Source of the DNA: Ignavibacteriaceae bacterium
GTDB taxonomy: Bacteria > Bacteroidota > Ignavibacteria > Ignavibacteriales > Ignavibacteriaceae
Direction: 5' to 3'
Assembly (NCBI GenBank): GCA_025449775.1
Contig: JANWIS010000157.1
Span: 1 to 20,252 of the forward strand
DNA: 20,252 nt
The notes below the pieces were generated by a model. The model was not told where the DNA came from and did no database searches. It saw only the letters and a list, made by a program, of their open reading frames with translations. A program made the translations under genes and the position numbers. Of this stretch, positions 8,240 to 17,333 are shown piece by piece (position 1 is the first letter of the stretch; the number at the start of each line of letters is the position of its first letter).

Positions 8240-9034
8240 TTATTCTTCTAAAAAATTCAGTATGCAATTAATGAAATCTTTTGAATTTTCGAAATGAATT
8301 GTATGAGCAGCATTTTCTATAATGGTAACTTGATTATTTGGAATCGCTTTTAACATTTCAATATTTTTTTCGGGTGGAAATAATTTATCTTCTTTCCCAA
8401 ATACGATCATCGTTTCCGATTTAATGTCTGGAAGGTTTTTAAGACAATTAAAATTTTCGATGGCTTTGGTCTGATTTGTAAAAGCTGCGTTACTTTGCCG
8501 ATAGGGAGATTCAATTGAAAGCTGGATCAAATCATTCATAATAATTTTATTATTAAAAATTCGGTTTGAGAATAACCAATAAAATATATTACGGAACCAT
8601 TTATCATCTTCCATTCCTGATTCCAAATCAGAAACGAACTGACGATTGAGATCAATATTCCGTTTAGAATTAAATGCAGATGTTGAAGCAAGAATTAATT
8701 TTGAAGTGTATTCAGGATAACGGATCGCAAAATCGAGTGCTACAAATCCTCCCATTGAATGACCAAGCAAGCTAACTGATTTTAAATCTAAATGTTTTAT
8801 AAGCGAGTAATAATCATCAGACATTTTTTGAATAGTTATATCGGCATCCTGTGGTTTTGTTCTTCCAACACCGCGGTTATCGGGGATTATCAGGAAATGA
8901 TTCTTCGAAAGATTTTTTATCAATGAAACCCAGCTCTGAGAATCACTTATCATCCCCGAAATTAGAATCAACGGCTGACCGTTTCCATAAGTTTCATAAT
9001 AAAGCTCTATATCATTTAGTTTTAAAATCGGCAA
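8240..9034 (-). CDS. Alpha/beta-fold hydrolase
   Basis: A 264-residue protein with the full alpha/beta hydrolase layout: N-terminal LYYETYGNGQPLILISG (11-27) with the oxyanion-hole region, PDNRGVGRT (51-59), and nucleophile elbow LLGHSMGGFVALDFA with Ser93. The acid is probably Asp216 in VFGKEDKLFPP and the catalytic His244 lies in ENAAHTIHFEN. The cap region (about 125-185) is helical and sets the substrate. No signal peptide, so it is cytoplasmic. The start is TTG at 9032-9034, chosen because the protein then begins MPILKLNDIELYYE, the normal family start; there is no in-frame ATG upstream. It is convergent with the ligase gene (33 bp apart) and lies 89 bp after the first propeller gene. 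Substrate unknown: esterase, lipase or C-C hydrolase are all possible. Confidence 0.9.
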   Translation of the reverse strand: MPILKLNDIELYYETYGNGQPLILISGMISDSQSWVSLIKNLSKNHFLIIPDNRGVGRTKPQDADITIQKMSDDYYSLIKHLDLKSVSLLGHSMGGFVALDFAIRYPEYTSKLILASTSAFNSKRNIDLNRQFVSDLESGMEDDKWFRNIFYWLFSNRIFNNKIIMNDLIQLSIESPYRQSNAAFTNQTKAIENFNCLKNLPDIKSETMIVFGKEDKLFPPEKNIEMLKAIPNNQVTIIENAAHTIHFENSKDFINCILNFLEE

Positions 9035-9123
9035 GCGGTTTAAAAACCTTTTTGAATATTGGGAGGAAAATAATTAGCGGAGAATATAAATACATCACAA
9101 AAAAAATCTTACCGTCCAAGTAA

Positions 9124-11619
9124 CTATTTTATCAGAATCATCTTCTTAGATTCTACAAAATCTGCTGCAATAATCCTGTAAATGTAAGTTCCGCTTGGTA
9201 AATTCTCTGCGTTGAACTTAACTTCAAAAACACCCTGTTCTTTTTTTTCATCGAGAAGTGTGCTTACCTCAGCTCCGAGTATATTATAGATTTTAATAAT
9301 AACTCTGCTTTGCTCTGGAACTTGAAATCTGATATTTGTGGATGGATTGAAAGGGTTCGGATAATTCTGATAGAGAGCAAATTTATTTGGAGTAATCTCT
9401 ACTGTTACTTCATTTGAAAATTCATATTCACCATTAAAATCGATTTGCTTCAACCTGTAATGCAGTATATTGCCACCGATTGGATTTAAATCCGTGAAAG
9501 CATAATAATTTGTTGAGGTGCTGTTATTGTGACCTTCTACAAAACCTAAATTATTCCAGTCGCCATCATCAATTCTTTTTTCTATTTCGAATCCATAGTT
9601 GTTAGTCTCTGTAGAGGTTTGCCATTCTAATTTTACCTGATCAGCTGAAAGTTTTGCCGTGAATGAAATGAGATCAACCGGGACAACATCCGATTTATAT
9701 TTAAATAAAGCTCCTCCGAGACCTCCTGACCATCCGGTATTCTCATTAGTAAAAAATATTGTGTTGAAATTTTTATCCGTCATATCATTAAAAAATGCCC
9801 AGCCCGAACCTAAATCAGTTGTTGAAAAAATTTCGCCTGATGAACCGGCAATCCAGAATGATGATGGATTGGTGAAAGTAACTGAATTGAGATCATCCGT
9901 ACTACTGGAAGTTTTTGGAAACCAATTCTCTCCGCCATCAGTTGTCAGCAGAATAGTTCCAGACTCTCCAACACAAATTCCTAAATTTGAATCATAAAAT
10001 TTCACGCAATTCAACTTGACTGATGTCCCGCTTAATTTTGAAATCCATGTTTCGCCTCCATCGGTCGATTTCCTGATATTTCCATTTTCCCCAACTGCCC
10101 ATCCTGTATTCAAATCTAAAAAATAAATTGATGAGCCGCCGAGATCGCTTTTTTGGATCCAGGTCAATCCACCATCGGTTGACTTGGCAATAATATCATT
10201 TATGTTTTCAGGATTTAATAAATTTTCAAAACTGTCATCAGAAATCAGCCATCCAGTATTCTGGTCTATAAAAAATATTGATGAAATACTTCTGATATCG
10301 GTTGGGATATAAGACCAGTTTTCTCCACCATTAGTTGTAGATAAAAGTTTTTCTGTTCCACCAGCCCATCCGATATTTTCATCGATGAAATAAACAGATC
10401 TTAATGAGTAATAATAACCATAATAATTTGTTTTCCAGATCTTTCCGCCGTTAGTTGTCTTTAAGATTAATGGATATTCTTCTATGCCCGAAAAATTCTT
10501 TCTCGTTCCTGCTGCCCAGCCAAGACTATCATTAGCAAAATGAATAGAGTGAATATTTTCTTCACCACCATAATGAACTCCTCCACTGAATTGCTGTGCC
10601 CAGCTTTGTCCGTTATCATCAGTAATAAAAATCGTTCCGTTATATCCAACTGCCCAGCCCTGTCCTGCATTGTTAACGAAGACAGAGAGCAGATCAAACT
10701 CTTCTAATCCAAAGTATTTAGTATCCCAGTTTTCACCGCCGTCAGTAGTTGTTAAAATAGCTCTGCAAAATGTACCATTACCATTAACCGCCCAGCCATT
10801 GTTTGCATCTTTAAAGTAGATTGATCGTATGCCTACGTTTCCATCAATCAGTGGGTTATCGCGATTAATATTTTCATCAGGTCTGAGTGTAAATAAATTT
10901 TGTTGAATCCAGGATTGACCACCATCGGTAGTCTTGAAGATATAGCTGGCAAAAGAATTTTCGCCGCTTCCGATCCATCCTGTTTCGGAATTAATAAATT
11001 CGATTGTGTTTGCGCCGGCAACAATACTCAGGTTTGCTGATATATCTATCCAGCTTAATCCTCCATCTGTTGTCTTTAATAAAATTGCAGTTGAACAAAG
11101 CAGGGTATTGTCTCTTCCGACTGCGTATCCAATATTTTCATCAGAAAAATCAATTGAATTTAAGTCGGCAAATGTTTCAGAAGTTTGAATTGTCCAGGTT
11201 AATCCGCCATCTGTAGTTTTAAGTATTTTTCCTGCAAATCCAACAACCCATCCTGTATTCAAATCGTAGAAAAATATATCGTTTAAAGTTTCAGGTATTC
11301 CGGAAGTAAGCTCAATCCAATTTTGTCCACCATCGGTTGTTTTAAGTATCAAACCATCTTCACCGCAAATCCAGCCAATATCCTGGTTAAAAAATTGAAC
11401 TGATTTTAAATTTAAATCTGTTCCGCTTGTTTGTGGAATCCAATCGATACCGGAGTTAGTTGTTTTTATGATGAAGCCATCCGATCCGACAATCCAACCA
11501 TTATTATCATTTATAAAAAAAGTTGAATAGAGAGTATTACCATCAGGTACGGGATTTTGATTCATCCATTGAGAATGAATAACTGAAGTTGAAAGAAGAA
11601 GGAAGAAAAATATTTTCAT
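9124..11619 (-). CDS. Secreted YCF48/BNR-repeat beta-propeller protein with T9SS sorting domain
   Basis: An 831-residue exported protein. The N-terminus MKIFFFLLLSTSVIHS is a signal peptide. Residues 17 to about 640 contain 13 repeats, each with a GW.(V)G strand pair and a closing KTTDGGxxW turn (for example KTTDGGQNW, KTTDGGLTW, KSTDGGETW), the YCF48/BNR type that folds as beta-propellers. Residues about 645-744 form an FN3-like segment, VPVDLISFTAKL ... LHYRLKQIDFNGEYEFSNEV, common before sorting domains. Residues 745-831 are a type A T9SS C-terminal domain: FALYQNYPNPFNPSTNIRF to SGTYIYRI and the final SKKMILIK. It should therefore cross the outer membrane by T9SS and be released or anchored at the surface. 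The role is unknown; binding of protein or glycan is plausible. It has an intact full-length architecture and a paralogue immediately upstream. Confidence 0.9.
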   Translation of the reverse strand: MKIFFFLLLSTSVIHSQWMNQNPVPDGNTLYSTFFINDNNGWIVGSDGFIIKTTNSGIDWIPQTSGTDLNLKSVQFFNQDIGWICGEDGLILKTTDGGQNWIELTSGIPETLNDIFFYDLNTGWVVGFAGKILKTTDGGLTWTIQTSETFADLNSIDFSDENIGYAVGRDNTLLCSTAILLKTTDGGLSWIDISANLSIVAGANTIEFINSETGWIGSGENSFASYIFKTTDGGQSWIQQNLFTLRPDENINRDNPLIDGNVGIRSIYFKDANNGWAVNGNGTFCRAILTTTDGGENWDTKYFGLEEFDLLSVFVNNAGQGWAVGYNGTIFITDDNGQSWAQQFSGGVHYGGEENIHSIHFANDSLGWAAGTRKNFSGIEEYPLILKTTNGGKIWKTNYYGYYYSLRSVYFIDENIGWAGGTEKLLSTTNGGENWSYIPTDIRSISSIFFIDQNTGWLISDDSFENLLNPENINDIIAKSTDGGLTWIQKSDLGGSSIYFLDLNTGWAVGENGNIRKSTDGGETWISKLSGTSVKLNCVKFYDSNLGICVGESGTILLTTDGGENWFPKTSSSTDDLNSVTFTNPSSFWIAGSSGEIFSTTDLGSGWAFFNDMTDKNFNTIFFTNENTGWSGGLGGALFKYKSDVVPVDLISFTAKLSADQVKLEWQTSTETNNYGFEIEKRIDDGDWNNLGFVEGHNNSTSTNYYAFTDLNPIGGNILHYRLKQIDFNGEYEFSNEVTVEITPNKFALYQNYPNPFNPSTNIRFQVPEQSRVIIKIYNILGAEVSTLLDEKKEQGVFEVKFNAENLPSGTYIYRIIAADFVESKKMILIK

Positions 11620-11948
11620 ATGTTCTTTTAATCAGTTGAATTGAATGTGTCGTTAGCTTTTTTTCAATTCTGAAACTGAAGGATTGGTTTAGGAAATAGT
11701 TCGACCAATTAATTTCGAAGAGAGTAATCCAACCTTTATACCACGCAAGAATAACTCTAAATCAAAATAATTGAGTCATTTTACTAGTTCATTTGAAGAA
11801 TTCGTATCAGAATTAGACACAAAAAAAGTTGAATTTGGGATAGGAAAGTGCTAAAAACTAAGAATTTAGGTTGGTGTTGAATTAAAATATTCTATATGGA
11901 TTCTGACAAGTTTTCTTGATAAAAAAATATATTAATCAGAATTCAGGT
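11620..11948. other. 329-bp non-coding gap between the two propeller genes
   Basis: This AT-rich stretch separates the stop of the upstream T9SS paralogue from the ATG of the downstream one. I saw no open frame of useful length, no hairpin followed by a T-run, and no clear Bacteroidota-type promoter (TTTG ... TAnnTTTG). It probably contains the promoter of the downstream gene, and its length argues against simple operon read-through. Nothing in it resembles the propeller repeats, so it is not an obvious decayed repeat. Confidence 0.5.
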
Positions 11949-14291
11949 TTATTTCATTAAAACCATTTTTTTAGAATCAATAAAACTTCCAGTTTTTATT
12001 CTGTAAATATAAATTCCGGAAGCAAGATTATTTCCATTCATTTCGAACTCATAGTAACCGGGTTTCATTTGATCATTCACTAAAGTTTGCACTAACTCAC
12101 CAATTACATTGTAAACACTTAAATTTACATTTGATTCATCAGGAAGAGCAAACTTTATAGTTGTAGTCGGATTAAAAGGATTAGGATAATTTTGATATAA
12201 CTCATAAGTAATCGGCAATCCAGCAGTTAATTCTCCGGTAATTTCAATCGAAGAGATCTGATTGTTTGTGATTGTTATTTCTTCTCCATCTTCTAACTCT
12301 TCGTTAAGTAAATTTCCATTTATCACATCCCGAATTGTTATGCTGACACTTTCCGCTTTGATGGTTATTGGATATTTATCCGAGCTGATAAGAATTATTT
12401 TACTACCATTCAAATTTTCTAAAAGTTTCCCGCTGCTGAACCTTGCATCAAAAATACCTTGTGGTGGAATTGGTGGTAACTCATATAAATCTGTGTCGAT
12501 TTCTTTTTTTGATAAGTAGAGAGTTGAACTCTTTCCTTCATTGTCACTTAATTTAACCTTTCCGAAATCATTTTCAATTACAGATCTGTGTCGTTCTTGT
12601 CCATCACTTGTCAATCCTTCACTATTTAGGTTTAATATTCCATCTGCTGTAACTCTTAACCAGTATCCTTTTCCGGATTTTAAAGTGTCGGCTATATAAT
12701 AACCATCTTCAAATCCGAAAAAGAACGTTGCCATTATTCCCGGTGGAGTTGTCGTAATCTGATCAACAGGTATATTTTCATCATACACTCCAAATAAATT
12801 CCATCCGGTTTCGACTCGTACTGTATCACCTAATGTAGTTCCACATATTTCTACTGACTCATCATCAGCAAATTTAAGCCAGTATCCAACTCCTGTTGTT
12901 AAAGTGTCTTCAGTTAAATAGCCAGCATCGTATCGGTATGCTTCAGAAATTGCTGTTGAAAATAGACTGCTTAATCTCATATCTTGTGAAAGATAGGGAA
13001 CAGAAACTAGATTCCATGAACTATCAATTGAAACTACAAAACAATACTCAGGAGAGTAATTTATTTTAAGTGAAGTAATTGTTGTATTGGTTAGAACATA
13101 ACTACTTTGATTCTTCATATTAACATTAACGAATGTTTCATTAATTACATCAGTTAGATGAAATGCACCAGTAGGAAAACTTAAACTGTCCCAGCTGAAT
13201 TTTATTGGATAACCTTTTGATCCCGATTGGAATGAAAGCAACCAGGTTATATCAGTTTGAGAACTATCCCGATAATCAATGAATGAATTCACTTGTGGAT
13301 TTGTAGGAAGATTAAATCTTGCATCAAAAATACCTGAAGGCGGAGGTGGTGGCAGTTCATATTCTCCAAGTGATGTATCGAGGCTGTCAGTAGCGTTTGA
13401 GTGCTGACCAAATGTCAATACTTCTTCCGATGATTCCGTTCCAGCTAAATCTTCTACTAAAATTTGATTTGACCAAACCGGAGGTACCGGTGGTTCAACT
13501 GAATATTTAAACATTGTTCCACCCATTCCACTAACCCATCCGGTAAATTCATCAGTAAAAAAAACTGTGTTGAGATTTTTTGTAGTTAAGTTGTTATGCG
13601 TTGTCCAGGTATTTCCAAGATTTGTTGTTGATAAGATTTCTCCGTTAGCACCAGAAATCCAGACAGAAGTAGAATTTGTAAAGGTGACAGATTTTAATTC
13701 ACCTGTCGTACCGCTTACTTTTGATGTCCATGTTTCTCCGCCGTCAGTTGATAAAAGAACGGTTCCTGAATCTCCAACACAAATTCCTAAATTCGTATTA
13801 TAAAATTTTACAAAGTTTAAATCAGAAGTTGTTCCGCTGATTTTAGAAATCCAGGTCTCTCCACCATCCGTTGATTTTCTAGTTAAACCAGCTGCTCCAA
13901 CTGTCCAGCCGTTATTATTATTAATAAAAAATATTGATGAACCGCCAATAGAACTCTTTTCTATCCACGTAATACCTCCATCAGTGCTTTTTAATATTGC
14001 CTCGGGTGGTGAACTTCCACCTTCGTAAGCACACCAACCAATATTATTGTCTATGAATAATATTGAGCTTGGTACAAAAAATATTGGTGCATCAGTTATA
14101 GAATTTTGAGTTGAGTAAACAGGGATCCAATTATAACCGCCATCGGTAGTTCGATATATTTGTATTGAACTACCTGAACCACTTATCCAGCCTTGAAGTT
14201 CATCGATGAAAAAAACTGAAGTGAATGGATAATACCCATAATTCCAAAATTCTGTGTTCCAGATTTTTCCTGAGTTTGTTGTCTTTAACAC
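11949..14291 (-). pseudogene. C-terminal part of an interrupted YCF48 propeller/T9SS protein
   Basis: This open frame of 780 codons is the downstream continuation, in the same reading frame, of the gene starting at 15479; only a TAG at 14313-14315 and seven sense codons separate them. Residues 1-265 contain six propeller repeats (KTTNSGKIW, RTTDGGYNW, KSTDGGITW, KSTDGGETW, STDGGETW, STTNLGNTW). Residues about 275-415 form a beta-rich module with ELPPPPPSGIFDARF; 425-490 and 495-560 are two similar WNL...GYWL units; 575-690 is a second copy of the first module with ELPPIPPQGIFDARF; 696-780 is a T9SS sorting domain, YELYQNYPNPFNPTTTIKF to SKKMVLMK. No signal peptide or ribosome-binding site precedes GTG 14291, so independent translation into a secreted protein is unlikely. 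Either the gene is a recent pseudogene, the TAG is a sequence error, or the stop is read through. Confidence 0.75.
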
Positions 14292-14312
14292 AAGATTGCC
14301 TGAAGATGTAAA

Positions 14313-15479
14313 CTATTGGTTTCTGTAACCGACAGCAAAACCAACACTGTCATTTACCATATACATTGAATAAACATCTTCAGCTGTTACGGTACCAGCT
14401 CCGCTTAATTGTTTTGTCCAAATATTTCCATTATCTCTTGTAATAAAAATAGAGCCAAGACCTCCGACAGCCCAACCATTCCCATCTGCATTAACACAAA
14501 CTGAGTACAGGTCGTTATCTTCAAAACTTCCGGATTTCAAAATCCAATTTGAACCGCCATTGCTCGTAGTATAAATTCTTCGGTTCCAAGTACCCGTACC
14601 GCCAACAGCATAACCATTATTAATATCTTTAAAGAATATTTTTCTGATACCACCTGGACCAGGTTCCCATAATGCACTTGGTAGTTTAAGTGTATCGAGA
14701 TCCTCATTGATATTAAGGATTTGGGAAATAGTTTGTTGAAGAATCCAATTATCTCCGCCATCAGTTGTTTTTATAATATAAAAGTAACCACTGTGACCTC
14801 CCGAACGCCCACCTCCTGCCCAACCTATATTCTGATCTATAAAATCAACAGTTCGAAAAGTAATTCCCTCTGGAATTGGCTCTGCTAATTCTTGTGCGAT
14901 CCAGGTAGTTCCACCATCAGCAGTTTTTAGGATAACTGTAGAATCTGAATTAAAATCATTTGAACCACCAACCACCCAACCAATATTCACATCAACAAAA
15001 CACAAAGAAAAAATTGGATAGCTTGTGCCACTTGATTGAGCTATCCATGAACTCCCAGAATCTGTAGTTTTAAGAATTGTACCACCATAACCTGCAATCC
15101 ATCCAATGGATGAATTAATAAATTCAACTGAGTTTAAATTTTCTAGTGTACCACTTGATATTGACGACCACTGTTCACCACCGTCGGTAGTTTTCAAGAT
15201 TAAACCAGATTCTCCAACAGTCCAACCATTGTTCTCATCAATGAATCTAATTGCCTTTAGATAGGTTGTGGTGCCTGAATTTTTTAAAATCCAATCAACT
15301 CCAGCATTTGTAGTCTTTTTTATGAACCCATCTGAACCAACAATCCAACCTGTGGAATTATTAATAAAGAACACATCTCGTAGATAGTTTCCATCTGGTA
15401 CAGGATTTTGATTTGTCCATTGAGGATACACCAAACTATTTAAAATAGTTATGGTAAAAATTATTATCGATTTTCTCAT
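14313..15479 (-). CDS. N-terminal part of the interrupted YCF48 propeller protein
   Basis: 388 codons from ATG (15477-15479), preceded by GAGGG as a fair Shine-Dalgarno, to an in-frame TAG. The signal peptide is MRKSIIIFTITILNSLVYPQ. Seven propeller repeats follow, ending in turns such as KTTNAGVDW, KTTDGGEQW, KTTDSGSSW and ITRDNGNIW. The opening QWTNQNPVPDGNYLRDVFFI closely matches the intact paralogue (QWMNQNPVPDGNTLYSTFFI), so the two genes are duplicates. The frame stops in the middle of repeat eight, after VGFAVGYRNQ. The intact copy continues at this point, and so does the same reading frame here, downstream of the stop. As it stands the product is an exported propeller fragment without sorting domain, likely left in the periplasm or degraded. 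Confidence 0.8.
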   Translation of the reverse strand: MRKSIIIFTITILNSLVYPQWTNQNPVPDGNYLRDVFFINNSTGWIVGSDGFIKKTTNAGVDWILKNSGTTTYLKAIRFIDENNGWTVGESGLILKTTDGGEQWSSISSGTLENLNSVEFINSSIGWIAGYGGTILKTTDSGSSWIAQSSGTSYPIFSLCFVDVNIGWVVGGSNDFNSDSTVILKTADGGTTWIAQELAEPIPEGITFRTVDFIDQNIGWAGGGRSGGHSGYFYIIKTTDGGDNWILQQTISQILNINEDLDTLKLPSALWEPGPGGIRKIFFKDINNGYAVGGTGTWNRRIYTTSNGGSNWILKSGSFEDNDLYSVCVNADGNGWAVGGLGSIFITRDNGNIWTKQLSGAGTVTAEDVYSMYMVNDSVGFAVGYRNQ

Positions 15480-15496
15480 TTTGCCCTCACAAGAAC

Positions 15497-15504
15497 CAAA
15501 ATTA
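15497..15504 (-). promoter_or_regulatory. Candidate Bacteroidota -7 element
   Basis: On the minus strand this reads TAATTTTG, a match to the TAnnTTTG -7 consensus described for Bacteroidota, 17 bases before the ATG of the interrupted propeller gene. No TTTG -33 partner is visible at the usual distance, and the leader would be only about 12 bases, so this is weak. Confidence 0.2.
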
Positions 15505-15640
15505 TTTAATAATAGTTAACCATTGATAACTTCATAAAATGATGATTAAAAGTCAACCTTCATTTGTAAACAAAAGTCATTTGATTTTTGAAACTTAGAT
15601 TAACCTTTGGACTGAAATAGGAAAGTATTATTGAGATGGA

Positions 15641-15667
15641 TAAAAAAGCCCCGATCTTATCGGGGCT
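15641..15667 (-). terminator. Rho-independent terminator after the aminopeptidase gene
   Basis: A perfect 9-bp stem, AGCCCCGAT / ATCGGGGCT, with a 3-base loop. In minus-strand orientation it is followed by TTTTTT, and it lies 18 bases after the stop of the Xaa-Pro aminopeptidase gene. It separates that gene from the propeller gene downstream. Confidence 0.9.
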
Positions 15668-15684
15668 GTAAAAATAGTTTCTAT

Positions 15685-17079
15685 CTATTTACCTGAAGCG
15701 AGTGCTTCAACTTCTTCAACTGATTTTGGAATTGGTTTTGGCCCTAGTACCCTGTAACCATCTTCAGTTACTATAATATCATCTTCAATTCTTATTCCTC
15801 CAAAATCTTTATACTCTTTAACCTTATCATAATTAATAAACTCTTTGAGTTTATTTTCTTGCTTCCATATATCTATTAATTCCGGTATAAAATAAATGCC
15901 GGGCTCGATTGTAAAAACATAACCTGTTTGAAGTGTTCTTGCCAGTCTTAAATATTTTAATCCGAACTCTTCGCTTCGTTGAACAGTTTCATCGTAGCCA
16001 ACAAATTGTTCTCCCAAAGGTTCCATATCATGCACATCAAGTCCGAGCATATGTCCTAATCCATGAGGATAGAATAATGTGTGTGCACCGTTATTAACAG
16101 CCTCTTCTGGATTTCCATGCATTAATCCGATTTCCTGCAAACCTGTAACAATATCTAATGCTGCCTGCATATGAAGATCTTTATAATTAATTCCCGGCTT
16201 TACCGACTGAATTGCATTCAACTGTGTTTTAAGAACTACCTGGTAAATCTCTTTTTGTTTTTGTGTAAACTTTCCGCTGACTGGAATTGTTCTTGTAATA
16301 TCACTTGCATAATGGTGCTTACTCTCTGCACCGGAATCGTTCACTAACAGTTGCCCTTCTTCAATTAGATTTCCGTAAAAATGATTATGTAAAGTTTCTC
16401 CGTGTACTGAGACAATTGGTCTGAACGATAAACCATAACCAAGTGAAAGAGCAATCCCTTCAATCATACCGGCAATTTTTTGTTCATAGATTCCGGGCTT
16501 CACCATCTTCATTGCAGCAAGATGCATTTTGAATGCGATGTCAACTGCTTCTTCAATTTCTTTTATTTCTTCTTCTGATTTTATTAATCTTTGATTAACA
16601 ACTGCTTTAATAAATTTTTCTGAAGCATAATCGCTAACATTGGTAGAATTCATTCCGGTTAGTGCAGCAAGTTTTGTAATATTTTCGTAACGATATTGTG
16701 GAAGGAAATGAATTTTTCTTCCCTTTTTAATTGCTGCATTTATTTGCTCAGCAAGTTTATCGAGAACAGCTGTTCTTTTTATACCAACACCCTCAGCTAG
16801 TATACTTACTTTTGGCTGAGGACCCATCCATACTATATCATCAATACTAAAATCATTTGCATAAATTGTGTCAAAGTTGTTATCAATATCGATTGTTGCT
16901 GTAAATCCTGGTCTATCTATTCCAAAATAATATAGGAAAGAACTATCTTGTCTGAATGCATAAGGGTTTGCAAGGTAATTAGCAGGAGATTCTTCATTGC
17001 CTAAAAAAAGAAGTAATCCGGAATCAAATTTATTTTTTAGGTCGTCTCTTCTGTTTTCGTAAATGGTGGACTCAAACAT
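15685..17079 (-). CDS. pepP: Xaa-Pro aminopeptidase (M24B family)
   Basis: A 464-residue cytoplasmic metalloprotease that removes the N-terminal residue from peptides with proline in position two. Residues 1-160 are the aminopeptidase P N-terminal domain (FRQDSSFLYYFGIDRPGF at 42-59). The C-terminal pita-bread domain shows all five metal ligands: Asp248 in VNDSGAE, Asp260 in YASDITRTIPVSG, His343 in HGLGHMLGLDVHD, Glu392 in TIEPGIY and Glu432 in GIRIEDD. Length agrees with E. coli PepP (about 440 residues). The ATG is supported by a strong AAGGAG at 17085-17090. The gene stands alone: divergent from the OmpA-family gene across 254 bp and closed by its own terminator. Function is housekeeping peptide turnover; no special link to its neighbours is seen. 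Confidence 0.93.
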   Translation of the reverse strand: MFESTIYENRRDDLKNKFDSGLLLFLGNEESPANYLANPYAFRQDSSFLYYFGIDRPGFTATIDIDNNFDTIYANDFSIDDIVWMGPQPKVSILAEGVGIKRTAVLDKLAEQINAAIKKGRKIHFLPQYRYENITKLAALTGMNSTNVSDYASEKFIKAVVNQRLIKSEEEIKEIEEAVDIAFKMHLAAMKMVKPGIYEQKIAGMIEGIALSLGYGLSFRPIVSVHGETLHNHFYGNLIEEGQLLVNDSGAESKHHYASDITRTIPVSGKFTQKQKEIYQVVLKTQLNAIQSVKPGINYKDLHMQAALDIVTGLQEIGLMHGNPEEAVNNGAHTLFYPHGLGHMLGLDVHDMEPLGEQFVGYDETVQRSEEFGLKYLRLARTLQTGYVFTIEPGIYFIPELIDIWKQENKLKEFINYDKVKEYKDFGGIRIEDDIIVTEDGYRVLGPKPIPKSVEEVEALASGK

Positions 17080-17084
17080 TTTCT

Positions 17085-17090
17085 CTCCTT
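17085..17090 (-). promoter_or_regulatory. Strong Shine-Dalgarno of pepP
   Basis: AAGGAG five bases before the ATG at 17077-17079. It stands out because most other starts in this window have no convincing ribosome-binding site, and it fixes the pepP start. Confidence 0.75.
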
Positions 17091-17333
17091 CGGGGGATTA
17101 AAAAGAATCGGTAATTATGTTAAAAATTTTGACGAGTAATTTAAACAATTTGTGTATCCAAATGTAGCATCTACAATATCAATAATCTCGATTACTAATA
17201 ATATCAATTTTTAGTCCAAAAAATGCATTTTCATTTTCTCACTTTGGAAAAAATACTCGCATATAATTTGATTTGTTACTAAATTTATAAGTAGTTGTTT
17301 CAATATTTTACAACTTATTGAGCTTTTAGATAT

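Noticed and set aside
9659..11216. Several plus-strand open frames of 60-112 codons opposite the first propeller gene
   Set aside because: They lie entirely within a strongly supported minus-strand gene and have no family features.
14313..14315. TAG recoded as pyrrolysine or another amino acid
   Set aside because: TAG terminates the ligase and OmpA-family genes in the same window, and no recoding signal was seen after this codon.
9124..15479. A photosystem II assembly role suggested by YCF48-type repeats
   Set aside because: The repeats are shared by many secreted proteins; signal peptides and T9SS domains place these outside the cell, and no photosynthesis gene is nearby.
17220..17333. TATAAT at 17262-17267 as promoter of the OmpA-family gene
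   Set aside because: The only TTTGGA-like partner is 13-15 bases away, too close, and the AT-rich context makes chance matches likely.
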